A DNA stretch of 64,000 nucleotides from Anadara kagoshimensis. Lineage: Eukaryota > Mollusca > Bivalvia > Arcoida > Arcidae. Location: contig CM037867.1 in assembly GCA_021292105.1 (NCBI GenBank), positions 42,919,843-42,983,842 of the forward strand, in the 5' to 3' direction. The notes beneath the pieces are model-generated. The model was given only the letters and a program-made list of their open reading frames with translations. It was not told the origin of the DNA and made no database searches. The translations under genes and the position numbers were made by a program. Each line of letters begins with the position of its first letter. Within the stretch, counting starts at the first letter, position 1. This document shows, one piece after another, positions 13,201 to 23,640 of the stretch.

Positions 13201-16200
13201 AATCCCCCCCCTTCCGTCCGTTCGTCCATCCGTCGGTCCGTCCATTCGTCATAATTTTGTCTGGAACATAAGAAACATGCTGTGTACTTTGTTTAAGTAC
13301 ATCCTTAAAGTTTTGTTAAAATCTAATTTTCCATAAAACGGATGACCATGGGTAGTCATTTATGTAGGATATGTCAAACACACAACTAACAACTGTGAAG
13401 TAATAATATACAATTATGGACTTTTTAGTGGTTGTATATGGTGTGATATTCACCGGAAAAATAAATATTGATCGAGGCGACAGCCGAGGTCAATATTTAT
13501 TTTTCCGGTGAATATCACACCATATACAACCACTAAAAAGTCCATAACTGTTTTATTATATAATTTAGCCACTGTGGCACTTCGGTTGACAATGTTTTCT
13601 CAAACCTGTGACCAGGCAATGATGTTAGATTTCCCTGCCCACCCTGGTTGATCACACTAAAATTATCCCGCATTAGTTAGATCAATCTGACTTTTTAAGT
13701 CTGATTCTATGAAAAAATAAATGGCATTCCGGATGAGACACAATCAATTGCACACTACATTGTAAATTGATAATGCCATAACGTCAACGTTCTATGAAAA
13801 AATAACAAGACACAATCACTTGCGTACACTTAATTGATGACGTTCTAATCATTTTACGGAGAACGTCAACAAAAATCGATGACGTACACCGAATTTGATA
13901 TTCACCGGAAAATCCGTGGTATATGACGTGAGATCCAATGGTCACGTGTTACCGTTTTAGCCAATCATAAAGATGGAATTTATTAATTATATAATAATAG
14001 GATTTATTGACTTGGTGTGCGCAAAAGTTTTTGATACTCAGTGAAATAGTTTTATGACAAAACTCATTATCTCCGATGCTTCCTACCATTTACTATACTT
14101 ATATTTTTCCAGTGCAATACTGTATTTTGATTTTTTAACAGACATATTTGAAAACCCATAAAATAACCATTTTTAGCTCACCTGACCGAAGGTCATGTGA
14201 GCTTATGGCATAGCGCAGCGTGTGTATGTGCGTGTGTGCGTGTGTGCGTGTGTGCGTGTGTGCGTCGTTAACACCTATTTTCGACTTCTCCTCTGAAACT
14301 AGTGGACAGTTTTTAATGAAACTTTGTCAGAAGTATATATGGGCCGGTGCAATTCAGATTTGTTCGGGGCGTTGCTATGGCTACTATAACTAGGTCAAGG
14401 TGACCTAGGGGTGCAAAAATCTTAAAAAATCTTCTTCTCCGAAAGTACTGATTGGAGAAAAAATCTGATGTGATATTTGGCTTTTCTAGGGTCTTAAGCC
14501 TATAGTTTGTTCATTTTGTGAAATTCGGATAAAAAATAGGTTACGCGTTTTTGCGTTTAATTTTGAAAAAATCGTAAAATAGCTTCAAATTGTTATAACT
14601 TAACTATTTGACCAGATAATGACATGGGGTTTTCAGTTTTGACATCTTCTTGTTAGTATCTTCAAAATGAGGTCAAGGTCAATTGTGAAGGTCGTGACCT
14701 AATTTTTTTTACCTCTGATTATAATTATTATCTCAAAAACTATAAACTTTTTGTATAGGCATGTATATTAGAATGTTGTAGGTATTGATACAACGATCAT
14801 TTTGATATATAGAAAAAGGTCATGGGTTCAAAGGTCAAGGTCACACATGCGAAACAATACCGAAATGGTTAATTATCTCGAAAACTATAAACATTTTGTA
14901 TAGGCATGTATATTAGAATGTTGTAGGTATTGATACAGCGATCATTTTGATGTATAGAAAAAGGTCATGGGTTCAAAGGTCAAGGTGACAGGTGTGAAAC
15001 AATACTGAAATGGTTAATTATTTCGAAAACTATAAACTTTTTGTATAGGCATGTATATTAGAATGTTGTAGGTATTGATACAACGATCATTTTGATGTAT
15101 AGAAAAAGGTCATGGGTTCAAAGGTCAAGGTCACAGATGCGAAACAATACCAAAATGGTTAATTATCTCGAAAACTATAAACTTTTTGTATAGGCATATA
15201 TATTAGAATGTTGTAGGTATTGATACAATGATCATTTTGATGTATAAAAAAAGGTCATGGGTTCAAAGGTCAAGGTCACAGATGTGAAACAATACCAAAA
15301 TGGTTAATTATCTTGAAAACTATAAACTTTTTGTATAGGCATGTATATTAGAATGTTGTAGGTATTGATACAACGATTATTTTGATGTATAGAAAAAGGT
15401 CATGGGTTCAAAGGTCAAGGTCATAGATTCGAAACAATACCGAAATGGTTAATTATCTCGAAAACTATAACGTTTTGTATAGACATGTATATTAGAATGT
15501 TGTAGGTATTGATACAACGATCATTTTAATGTATAGAAAAGGTCATGGGTTCAAAGGTCAAGGTCACAGATGTGAAACAATACCGAAATGATTAATTATC
15601 TCTAAAACTATAAACTTTTTGTATAGGCATGTATATTAGAATGTTGTAGGTATCAATACAACGATCATTTTGATGTATAGAAAAAGGTCATGGGTTCAAA
15701 GGTCAAGGTCACAGATGTGAAACAATACCGAAATGGTTAATTATCTCGAAAACTATAAACTTTTTGTATAGGCTTATATATTAGAATGTTGTAGGTATTG
15801 ATACAACGATCATTTTGATGTATAGAAAAAGGTCATGGGTTCAAAGGTCAAGGTCACAGATGTGAAACAATACTGAAATGGTTAATTATCTTGAAAACTA
15901 TTAACTTTTTGTATAGTCATGTATATTAGAATATTGTAGGTATTGATACAATGGTTATCATGATTTAAAGAAAAAGTCATTGGGGTTAAGTATTTATGTT
16001 TTCTTAAAATCTATCAGCTAGCCATTAGTTATCAGGTGAGCGTATCAGGCCCATGGGCCTCTTGTTGAAACTATCGTTTACTGGGGTTTTTATCGTTTTT
16101 CGTTGTTGTCTATTCCTTTCCGAACAAAATATCTATGTGTGCCTGTGTGTAAACTGGTACCTATCATAACCTTGTCTGTGATTAGTCATTGTTACTTTTG

Positions 16201-18981
16201 TGCTGCATGCTTATTGTTGATTTTATAATGACGCTTGATTAAGTACTTTGTTATAGTGTTTAGAATAATATCGTCTATATAGACTTTTGTTTCACGATTG
16301 TTATTGTTTACTATTAGATGTTCCGGTGGAAATTGTGAGACACGATGGGAATGTAAGTAATGCCAATATTTTTTTTATATTTTCTCATAGTGACCGACAA
16401 CATGAACACGCAGTAGTTAAGCTGTTTGATTTCCAGCATCTCGATAATTTATAAGCTTTGACAAGATAGAATTATGCAATATGTTATTTTATAATTAGTA
16501 TTTGGCAATATAGACCAATTCTACGTTTAAATTCTATACTGTTTGTTCCAGTATATTATTATTACAAATATGAATTGGTAAAATTTTGTTCAAAACATAA
16601 AGATATTTTCAATGTCTGTCGTATTCATTCATCAGCATATCAAAAAGGGAATGATATATCTTGTTCCCCACCATCTTTTTTTTTCTTGTAGTTTTAAGAT
16701 GTGTGTACAGTGTTTAATAACACTTTCTACATTAGATTTTCATTAATTTTTCATAATTTCACATTTTATAGGGGTTGGACTTGTGTTAGTATTGTTGGCA
16801 ATACTTTTGACATCGCTACTCGTATATGAAATATATAGCAAGAAAAAAGAAATGATGAAAAGGTCAGTTATGTATGTCTGAAATAGAGTAAAGTAATTAA
16901 AAACACAGAGTTGTCAATAACAACCGCAAAAACAAAACAGCAAGCAATCTAAAGAAGGAAATTGATTGATTGTTATCAAACAATGACATTGGGCGATGTG
17001 TCACCTAACATATATAGGTTTGTAGGTTTCTGTAAGCGATTTTGAAGCGTCAAGGGGTTTTAGCAACATACCATATAGTATCAAAGAACGTTTGTAATGT
17101 ACTAGTATTACCAATGTTAAAGTCCTTTATTAAGGACATTATATTTAGCTATACAATTCAATAATAGTTCTTATTTTTCCTATTTTTGACATTTTACTAT
17201 ATTTGGTTGATATCCTGAATAACGGTTACAATACTTTGCCCTGAGTTCCAATTTTTCAGCATCTGAAACAACAAACCTTAACCAACATGTTTATATAATA
17301 AAAAATTAACATTCTAATCCATGTTATGTAAATTATATGTTTCTATATATTTTGTGTTATTTAAACCATCTGTTGCTTGAGTGGACATTTCTTGTATTGG
17401 GATGTAATGGCTGAAGGGATGTTAGCTAGCCAGTGATATGTGAAAATTTAACTATTTACACATGTATATACTTTTTCAAAATAAACCGGCCTATATTCTT
17501 CCTATATTTGTCCATCTAAAATTCTTTTTTTGACCCTATTTGTGCTTGATGTTTTGTCTTATTTCTTGTTTTCTATATAACAAGTTTGTTTCATCTAAAC
17601 ATGTATATGGATTTATACAGATGTAATAACTAAAAGTAACATTATTTTGCAGAGATCCAGTATATCAGGCTTTGGCAAGATCAGGATCTCGCAGAAAATC
17701 AAAACGACAAAGACGGACAAAGAAAGATGACCAGAAAACAAAAGAAGCTGAAGCAGGAACAAACATAGAAGATAAAACAATACCAGAAGATTTAGGTATA
17801 TATCTGTAAATTAGTTTTCTTGAACTTTAATAAACATTTTAATTAATACATCATATTGCTTTACTCATTATACTGGAGTAAAATAATCTGAAATGCAAAA
17901 TAACAAAACCAATGATTTTTTATTATCAAATATTTCGATACAAAACATATTAAATGTTAAATATATTAACTTGTATGATCCCTCATATAGTCATACCAAT
18001 CTTTAACTCCCAGCTTCAAAATAAAACCAACAATGTTTTGTTATTCAGGGACCTTCAGTCCGTAATAACGTTAAATTTCAATCAATCTATAAATCATATA
18101 GTCAAAAAAAGAAACAACAAGATTTTTCAGTCAAGGGGCTATAACTCCTAGGAAAATTGGCAAACAACTCGAGTTAATGATATGTGCATGTCTTATCAAT
18201 GTCAATACTAATGATATGTTTCATAAAAATAATGTTGCATTGATTTGGAGAATTACTTTGGACAAGAAGAGTCTGGACGGAACTACGAATTTAATAAATC
18301 CCCCTATCTTCCAAAGGCAGGGGGTTGCAAATAACCATGGCACTGGTCATTTAACTCCTGACTGTGGATGGATATTATATGATAACAAATAATATAATGC
18401 TATGTGATTAAAGTACTTTTAGTGGGTCACCACTATCACACTTGTTATAACCATTGGTCCTTATAAGGCAATATTATCCCCAATTTAATTTAAATCTAAG
18501 CAACATTATAATACCTCTCTTCAATATACATATATTCTGGTAATAACTATTTCTTAATGGAGAATATATTTCAATAAAATTATTTAGTCACTTAGAAACA
18601 TTATATTGTAATTTTGGTCAATACTATTTGTCATTATAACCAGTGAGCATTATATAATGCCGCTGTATCTAAATTTATTAAATTCCATAGTTCCTTTAAA
18701 TCTCAATTTTGATCCCAGGATTGAGTTGCTTACCCTTCCAGAGCACCCCATCTCACTTTTCTAGTGGAAGTTTGAGTTTTTTTTAAACTAAGGCCAGTTT
18801 TTTCTTTTTCTTTGGTTGTTCCTTTTTTTTTTCGGGGGGTGGGGGGGGGGGGGGGTTGTTGTTGTTGTGATTTGAACATGGACTGGTATGTTTTTTGTGT
18901 ATTTTTGTTTTTATTTCAGAAAATTTGCTTGGACAACCACCACAGTACACAGAGGAACCTGATTTAGATGTTATAGTATGA
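4052..18981 (+). CDS. Gene 1: EGF/SEA-like single-pass membrane protein (10 exons, ~469 aa)
   Basis: Exons: 4052-4265, 5271-5408, 7004-7192, 8425-8597, 9843-10021, 10644-10714, 12427-12576, 16772-16862, 17653-17795, 18920-18981. All nine introns are GT-AG and every junction keeps frame. Domains by residue: signal peptide 1-22; three six-cysteine EB/EGF-like modules (Cys 32-69, 80-115, 135-179); a SEA-like alpha/beta region 181-321 with N-glycosylation sites and a GVQV strand where cleaving SEA domains have GSVVV; a calcium-binding EGF domain 322-370 starting D-F-D-E-C; a transmembrane helix about 373-390; a Lys/Arg-rich cytoplasmic tail; PPQY at 456-459, a possible WW-domain ligand; and C-terminal DVIV, a possible class II PDZ ligand. 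Seen: exon phases, cysteines, transmembrane segment. Inferred: a cell-surface adhesion or signalling protein with unknown ligand. The SEA assignment is moderate. I cannot name an orthologue. Confidence 0.85.
5271..5408 (+). CDS. Gene 1 exon 2: Cys module 2
   Basis: Acceptor TCTAAATACAG, donor AAAC|GTAAGT, phase 1 on both sides. Encodes one complete six-cysteine module (C80, C86, C94, C100, C102, C115) with the same C-x-C and 12-residue final spacing as module 1, so it is a symmetric duplicated exon. Confidence 0.88.
5897..6100 (+). repeat. Dispersed repeat, copy 2 (pair with 1303-1505)
   Basis: Direct-orientation copy of 1303-1505, here inside gene 1 intron 2. A short block (AATTACATATTATACCAGTT) occurs twice nearby, at about 5791 and 5880, suggesting a local duplication at the repeat's left end. 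Confidence 0.75.
6595..6960 (+). repeat. Dispersed repeat family R3, copy
   Basis: Carries the R3 blocks in order, from the TTGTTCCCAC and CAACGAAGAAA blocks through CCTCAAAATGTTTTATGG, CATAGTTCCATGTTCCTTTC and a CCTCCGGAATACCCGG block to a GTATTGTAATTTGAATATG end. It lies immediately upstream of gene 1 exon 3. Confidence 0.65.
7004..7192 (+). CDS. Gene 1 exon 3: Cys module 3
   Basis: Acceptor GGTATATTTCAG, donor CAAG|GTAACA, phase 1 on both sides. Six cysteines (C135, C143, C153, C164, C166, C179) repeat the module pattern with wider spacing, and there is one N-I-T glycosylation site. Joins exon 4 in frame. Confidence 0.88.
7221..7480 (+). repeat. Dispersed repeat family R3, copy
   Basis: Begins CTTGTTCCCACTACAGGAAC and includes GACGTCCTATAGTTTCGTGT, closely matching the 2637-3030 and 6595-6960 copies. 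It lies directly downstream of gene 1 exon 3, so that exon is flanked by two direct R3 copies. Confidence 0.65.
8425..8597 (+). CDS. Gene 1 exon 4: start of SEA-like region
   Basis: Acceptor TTGTTACTTTCAG, donor CTAGGA|GTAAGT, phases 1 to 0. Encodes residues 181-238, including an N-I-S sequon, two cysteines and a basic FRRLKLRTQIL strand. The frame upstream of the acceptor is also open back to an ATG at 8364, but that segment is intronic in this model. Confidence 0.82.
8690..8890 (+). repeat. Dispersed repeat family R3, fragment
   Basis: Matches the 3' half of R3: TTCCTTTCACTCTCGATTTT, CTAAACAGGATG, CATTCCGGAGCAGCCTGG and CTTGTGGAAGTTTGGCGGTT. Located in gene 1 intron 4. Confidence 0.6.
9843..10021 (+). 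CDS. Gene 1 exon 5: core of SEA-like region
   Basis: Acceptor ATATCTTTCAG, donor AATAG|GTATGG, phases 0 to 2. Encodes residues 239-298: an amphipathic helix, two N-linked sequons (N-S-T, N-M-T), the EGVQVIGVTHIT strand pair and a second helix, which is the order expected for a SEA fold. Confidence 0.85.
10644..10714 (+). CDS. Gene 1 exon 6: end of SEA-like region
   Basis: Acceptor TTATAATTGTAG, donor GACG|GTTTGT, phases 2 to 1. Short exon encoding about 23 residues with no cysteine, linking the SEA-like region to the EGF domain. Confidence 0.78.
10850..10945 (+). repeat. R3 3'-end fragment
   Basis: Contains CAAAGCTTTTACCTTGCTTC followed by GGATTGTGATTTGGACATGG and AGTGTGTTT, the 3' terminus shared with 18690-18905 and, inverted, with 23510-23640. 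Located in gene 1 intron 6. Confidence 0.55.
12427..12576 (+). CDS. Gene 1 exon 7: calcium-binding EGF domain
   Basis: Acceptor TGTTTAATTACAG, donor GAAG|GTACGT, phase 1 on both sides. Encodes one full cbEGF: D-F-D-E-C start, six cysteines (C326, C334, C340, C349, C351, C370) and the N-T-Y-G-S-F calcium/hydroxylation motif. A phase 1-1 single-exon EGF is the usual animal arrangement. Confidence 0.92.
12665..12780 (+). repeat. Tandem duplication of about 55 bp
   Basis: Two adjacent copies of a unit containing CACGAAGGAAGT and CAGAAGGGTAGGCGCAAT. Located in gene 1 intron 7; no coding role seen. Confidence 0.75.
13414..13547. repeat. 58-bp perfect inverted repeat (hairpin)
   Basis: Arms 13414-13471 and 13490-13547 match base for base over 58 bp around an 18-nt spacer. 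Each arm contains GATATTCACCGGAAAA, which recurs once more at about 13897 beyond the hairpin. In transcripts of gene 1 intron 7 this would fold into long double-stranded RNA. Confidence 0.95.
13556..13995 (+). repeat. Foldback-associated repeat, copy 1
   Basis: The segment 13809-13873 matches the reverse complement of 34249-34314 (AATTGATGACGT, AATCATTTTACG and GAACGTCAACAAA in order). Both copies lie beside a long hairpin, so this is taken as one family of hairpin-bearing elements. Confidence 0.7.
14175..16066 (+). mobile_element. AGCTCACCTG-end element A with ~145-bp tandem array
   Basis: Left end AGCTCACCTGACC...GGTCATGTGAGCT is itself a hairpin (14175-14202). The right end reads ATCAGGTGAGCG...ATCAGGCCCATGGGCCTCTTG. 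A GTGTGC microsatellite lies near 14220-14267. The interior, from about 14700 to 15960, is about nine tandem units of roughly 145 bp containing TTAGAATGTTGTAGGTATTG and GGTCATGGGTTCAAAGGTCA. No transposase frame is visible, so it is non-autonomous. Located in gene 1 intron 7. Confidence 0.85.
16318..16352 (+). other. Possible 35-nt frame-shifting cassette exon of gene 1
   Basis: Bounded by TTTACTATTAG and AAT|GTAAGT. It joins exon 7 in frame, but its end phase (0) does not fit exon 8 (needs phase 1). If included, translation stops within six codons of exon 8, before the membrane segment. It may be a regulated exon giving a secreted form, or a chance splice-site pair. Confidence 0.3.
16772..16862 (+). 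CDS. Gene 1 exon 8: transmembrane segment
   Basis: Acceptor CATTTTATAG, donor AAAAG|GTCAGT, phases 1 to 2. Encodes about 18 strongly hydrophobic residues (VGLVLVLLAILLTSLLV) and then Y-x-I-Y-S-K-K-K, a stop-transfer sequence giving an outside N-terminus. It fits exon 7 directly in frame. Confidence 0.88.
17653..17795 (+). CDS. Gene 1 exon 9: basic cytoplasmic tail
   Basis: Acceptor TTATTTTGCAG, donor TTAG|GTATAT, phases 2 to 1. Encodes a Ser/Arg/Lys-rich stretch (SRRKSKRQRRTKK) followed by an acidic segment. The basic cluster could bind membrane or act as a nuclear-localisation-like signal; no domain is recognised. Confidence 0.85.
18690..18905 (+). repeat. R3 copy with poly-G tract
   Basis: Contains CATAGTTCCTTTAAATCTCA, CCTTCCAGAGCACCCC, TAGTGGAAGTTTGAG and the TGTGATTTGAACATGGACTG end of R3. 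It is interrupted at 18834-18856 by a run of 14-16 consecutive G residues and then TTG repeats. It lies just upstream of gene 1 exon 10. Confidence 0.6.
18920..18981 (+). CDS. Gene 1 exon 10: C-terminus with PPQY and DVIV
   Basis: Acceptor TTTTTATTTCAG, phase 1, ends at TGA 18979-18981. Encodes 20 residues including PPQY (PPxY type, WW-domain ligand class) and the C-terminal residues D-V-I-V. Short linear motifs, so function is inference. Confidence 0.85.
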
Positions 18982-19242
18982 GCCCAACCTAACCATCAAT
19001 AGAAGTTTTCGTTGTTGTAGAAAAATACTTCTTTTTATATAACAAATAGGAAAATTTGATAGAACAAGGAGAACAATATCATAAATTTAAGGTTCTATGT
19101 GAGAAAAAATGGTATTTACAAAAACTGAGATATTGAGATCAAAGTTATGTTTATGGCATGAAGTGTTATGAAACCTTTGTTAACAAGTTAAATATACAAC
19201 TTTGCCAACCAGAAATGTCCTCAAAAAGCATCTAAAGATTTA

Positions 19243-19248
19243 AATAAA
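19243..19248 (+). terminator. Polyadenylation signal of gene 1
   Basis: AATAAA 262 nt past the gene 1 stop codon. A second AATAAA at 20109-20114 could serve a longer 3' UTR. The sequence between the stop and 20213 holds no recognisable gene. Confidence 0.45.
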
Positions 19249-20213
19249 ATACAAGTACATTTTATATAAAATATCAATATGGCAAAAGAAATAAGAATAG
19301 GATTTTGTAGTGAAAAGGCTGTGACACATTTAACTTCTAGAGAACTACAATGGCATTGTAACCATAACAACTAATTAAACAGTCCATAAACCTTATACAC
19401 ATGTAATCAGAAATGTTTCATGTGGAAAGTGTCGTGTACTGTCATCGTGTCAAATATTTGGTCCTTTACGCAAAACATGCCAGCAGTTTGTTAATATTAG
19501 GACATTCAAATTGATTCAACCAAAAAAATATTGAACAAAAGGTGCCAAAGAAAAACAAGAACAAGCAATAAAAGATAGAAATAAATAGAGACATGTTTAT
19601 GATGTGGAGTACAAATATTCGTGAATATGTAAGTAATATGGAAATAGGAATAGGCATTGGTGGGACAGCTAACCAAGTATGTGTTATCAAACCAAAAAAA
19701 AAAAAAACAGCTGAAAGTACTGTATAGGCTCAATAGACCAGAGCTTATCCAGGGTTAATTAGCAACAATCTACAAAAAGTACATTATCTTCTGAATATGT
19801 AAGAGTTGTGGTCTTTATCTGAAATTAGGGGACATATCATGACAAGAAATAAAATGGTGAAAATATGATACATGACGTAAAACCAATTCAAATAAGATGG
19901 ATGTATTTACACCTGAATGTATGGACTAAATTTAATGTGTTCTTAAAAATTGTGCTTATTTATACAAAGATAATTTTAAGTATGTATTTATTCCACATAA
20001 ATACTTTTGTATCGCATGATGCAAACAATGTTGATTCAAACCATTTTGAATCTAAATGAGAACAAGAAGACATATTTTACTGAACTTAATGTTCAGTTTA
20101 AATATTTGAATAAAAATTTAAAAAAATCTACTTATTTAGCAAGTTTTGTTTAATATTTAGACTAAATTATTAGACCCACCATAGTTATATAACAATTTGT
20201 CAACTTACTTTTT

Positions 20214-20265
20214 AGCTCACCTGGCCTAAAAGGCCATGTGAGCTTTTGCCATCACTTTGCGTCCG

Positions 20266-20297
<32 letters not shown>

Positions 20298-22121
20298 GTC
20301 GTCGTCCGTCGTCCGTCCGTCGTTAAAGATCAACTCCTCAGAAACCACTGGGCCATTTGCAACCAAACTTTGTCACAACAGTCCTTGGGTGGTCCACTTT
20401 AAAAATTGTGTCCGACATGTCCGCACCTAATCCAAGATGGCCGCCAGCGGGTAACATAGATTAACATTGGACCCTATGGGAAAATATGTTCAAAGATATT
20501 TTTCTCTGAAACTACTGAGCCAATTGGAACCAAACTTGGTCACAGTAGTCCTTAGATGGTACCTTCTGAAACTGGTGTTTTTTAAGTCTGCACCTAATCC
20601 AAGATGGCGGCCAGCGAGGAACATAGGTTAACATTGGACCCTATGGGAACAATATCAAAGATCTTTTTCTCTAAAACCCTTTAGCCAATGGGAACCAAAC
20701 TTGGCCACAATAGTTTTTGGATGGCCCCCTATAACATTGCGGTTTTTGAGGGCCACACCAAATCCAAGATGGCCGCCAGCGGAGAACATATTTTAACATT
20801 GGACCTTATGGGAAAATACGTTCAAAGATATTTTGCTCTGAAACTACTGAGCCAATTGGAACCAAATTTGGTCACAGTAGTCCTTAGATGGTACCTTCTG
20901 AAAACAGTGTTTTTTAATTCTGCACCTAATCCAAGATGGCGGCCAGCGGGGAACATAGGTTAACATTGGACCCTATGGGAACAATATCAAAGATCTTTTT
21001 CTCTAAAACGCTTTAGCCAATGGGAACCAAACTTGGCCACAATAGTCTTTGAATGGCCCCCTATAACATTGGGGTTTTTGAGGGCTGCACCAAATCCAAG
21101 ATGGCCGCCAGTGGAGAACATATTGTAACATTGGACCTTATGGGAAAATATGTTCAAAGATATTTTTCTCTATAACTACTGAGCCAATTAGAACCAAACT
21201 TGGTCATAGTAGTCCTTAGATGGTACCTTCTGAAACTGGTGTTTTTTTAAGTCTGCACCTGATCCAAGATGGGTGCCAACGGGGAACATAGGTTAACATT
21301 GGACCCTATGGGAACAATATCAAAGATCTTTTTCTCTAAAACCCCTAAGCCAATTGGAACCAAACTTGGCCACAATAGTCTTTGGGTGGCCCCCTACAAC
21401 ATTGGTGTTTTTGAGGGCCACACAAAATCTAAGATGGCCGTCAGTGGAAAACATATTTTAACATTGGACCCTATGGGAAAATAAGTTCATACATATGTTT
21501 CTCTGAAACTACTGAGTCAATTGGAACCAAACTCGGCCACAATAGTCATTTGGGTCTTTACATTTGGTATTTTAAAATAACATCTGCATTTAAAAATCAA
21601 CTCCTGTGAAACCACTTGGCCGATTGCAATGATATTTGGTATGTGTCTTAGTCTTGGAGAATACATGTCAGTCTGCCATATGACTTTTGTCTTTGACCTA
21701 AACTTAACCCTCCAGTGACTATGTTGAACTTTTTGGATTAGGTCAGTTTCTCTAAATCTTGAATACTACAATGGTAGGTCAATGATATTTGGTATATAGC
21801 TTGATCTTGGATAGTACATCAGTCAGACTGCCTTATGGCTTTTGTCCTTGACCATAATTTCATGGTCCATTGACCAGTTTTTGGATAAGGAAAATTTCTC
21901 AGGTATTATACATGAAAAGTCGATGATACTTGGATGTATTGTCTCAAAATTTTGAAATATGGTTTAGTTTTGAAAGGAAATAATATTGAAATTTTGTGAT
22001 AGAAATAAATATTGTGTAATAAATTTCAAGCATTTATTTAAACATTAGACAATCTGTTGATTTTCATTCTGCAACAACTCTACCTAGGTGAGCTATACAG
22101 GCTCCTGGGAGCCTCTAGTTT
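20214..22121 (+). mobile_element. AGCTCACCTG-end element B with internal tandem units
   Basis: Left end AGCTCACCTGGCC...GGCCATGTGAGCT, followed by a GTC-repeat microsatellite (about 20260-20322). Right end AGGTGAGCTATACAGGCTCC...GGAGCCTCTAG. The interior repeats a unit of about 160 bp, arranged in pairs, with CCAATTGGAACCAAACTTGG, AAGATGGCGGCCAGCG and ACATTGGACCCTATGGGAA. Short frames here translate the repeat and are not genes. Confidence 0.85.
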
Positions 22122-22185
22122 CTGCAAGAGCATACCTGTTTTCCCCTACATCTAGTCTATTTGTTTCAGTTAGTATCCTATAGTA

Positions 22186-22445
22186 TAGCTCATTCTCACT
22201 ACAGGAACTTATACAACGAAGAAAGCTGCTCACAAAAAAATTGTTTGCTCAGTTATATGACAAGACTATGCTTTTCAATGTCCTCAAAACGTTTTATGGC
22301 ATTCATCACAATATTTCATATAAATATGTCTCTGTATCCACAATTATCGTCGATATAGTTCACTTACCATAGTTCCATGTTCCTTTCATTCTCAATTTTG
22401 ATTTCAAATGTGGTGAGTGAAGCTAGCTAGCACTATCGTAAAGTG
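22186..22445 (+). repeat. Dispersed repeat family R3, copy
   Basis: Contains CTCACTACAGGAACTTATAC, ATGTCCTCAAAACGTTTTAT, TAGTTCCATGTTCCTTTCAT and GATTTCAAATGTGGTGAGTG, in the R3 order. It directly follows element B in the intergenic stretch. Confidence 0.65.
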
Positions 22446-23231
22446 TGCATGGAAAAAGAAACATTAATATTGGAAGACAATACAAGTTTCTTTTAAGGCG
22501 AGACAACATTTTACAGAGGGAAAGATTTGCTTCAAGAGGAAAGAAGTAGAGAGGCACAAATTATGTACAGTGTCAACACATTGCAATGTCAAAATAAATG
22601 AATATTTTTCTAAAATGATTAATATATCAGTACATGTATGTAGTCTCAATGTGTTAACATGGTGCATTAAAATCATAAGCAAGTGAATTTCATAGTTAGT
22701 AGCTAGATACTCCCTAGTCTTGAAAGTTAGGCAGAATTGTATAATTATACAAGTCTTAAAAACCAAGAAATTCAAATATAAGGAAGAACAAATACAAGAA
22801 GTATTACAGTTTCATTTTTGCATGAATCATCATTATAAGTTATTTACCTGCTTATATTGTCACGTCAGATGATGGTCAGCACAATTTCAAGTGAATTATA
22901 CGAAAATAAAATATTTGTGAAAGTTTTTTTTACATCTTGTCCCTCCAAGAAATTATGTGAAAATAAAACAGACTGTTTGGCATGCTAAAATTCATTCCCC
23001 AATTAAAAGCATGCTAATGTTAGTATAGGATTAAAGTGTAGAAGGTTAAGTAAAATGATTTGACATAATCCAGATCTAAGGTAAAATAAAAACCAAACAG
23101 ATTACCATCTCCAGTTTGATTGGGATGTTCATCTAGTCAGAAACTATGAAATCTCCAATACACCAAGTCCATTGATCATAAACAACTAGACACTCCTAGC
23201 CTTGCAAATAGTATTGAATACATTAAAATAA

Positions 23232-23445
23232 AATTAAATTTCTTCCAATTTTTCTTGGTATACTAATCCTCCTGGTTCAAATTTCACTTGGACAATTCTT
23301 AGTGTTGGACAGTTTGTCAGTTTGCATGCCGAAGCTTTGTGGCTTTCTCTTGGTACTCGTGTTTCCTCTACCATCCTAGAACTGACTGCCATCATAAAAG
23401 TGAAAGAATCTTGATTTGGAGATAAAAATAACACTACATCACTTC
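23232..23445 (+). repeat. SINE-like copy (diverged)
   Basis: Shares TGTTTCCTCTACCATCCTAG, ACTGACTGCC and AAGTGAAAGAATCTTGATTT with the copies at 29615-29830 and 30326-30565. The tRNA-like head is not clear in this copy. Confidence 0.55.
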
Positions 23446-23509
23446 ATTCTATTCTATTTCTTGTATACAGCAGGAAAAAAGAAATGCTTCAGTAGGAAGT
23501 AGTACACAT

Positions 23510-23640
23510 GTTTAATAAAAACAACAAACGCACTGATCCATGTCCAAATCACAATCCAGAAGCACACTAAAAACTTTGAAAATGACAAATTGGGTTGAAT
23601 TTCCACCAAAAAAGTGAGACCAGGTGCCCCAGCATCTATA
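23510..23640 (-). repeat. R3 3'-end fragment, inverted
   Basis: Read on the minus strand it gives the R3 tail (GTGGAAATTCAACCC, then GATTGTGATTTGGACATGGA). Similar inverted tails occur at 32330-32470, 34955-35035 and about 44995-45080. Confidence 0.5.

Noticed and set aside
14700-15960. CRISPR-like array
   Set aside because: Units are about 145 bp and contiguous without unique spacers, in animal DNA; this is a satellite-type array inside an element.
20688-21484. Frames reading M-x-A-S-G-E-H-x-L-T-L-D-x-M-G
   Set aside because: Translations of the tandem units of element B; the same peptide appears from the complementary array of element C at 25843-26533.
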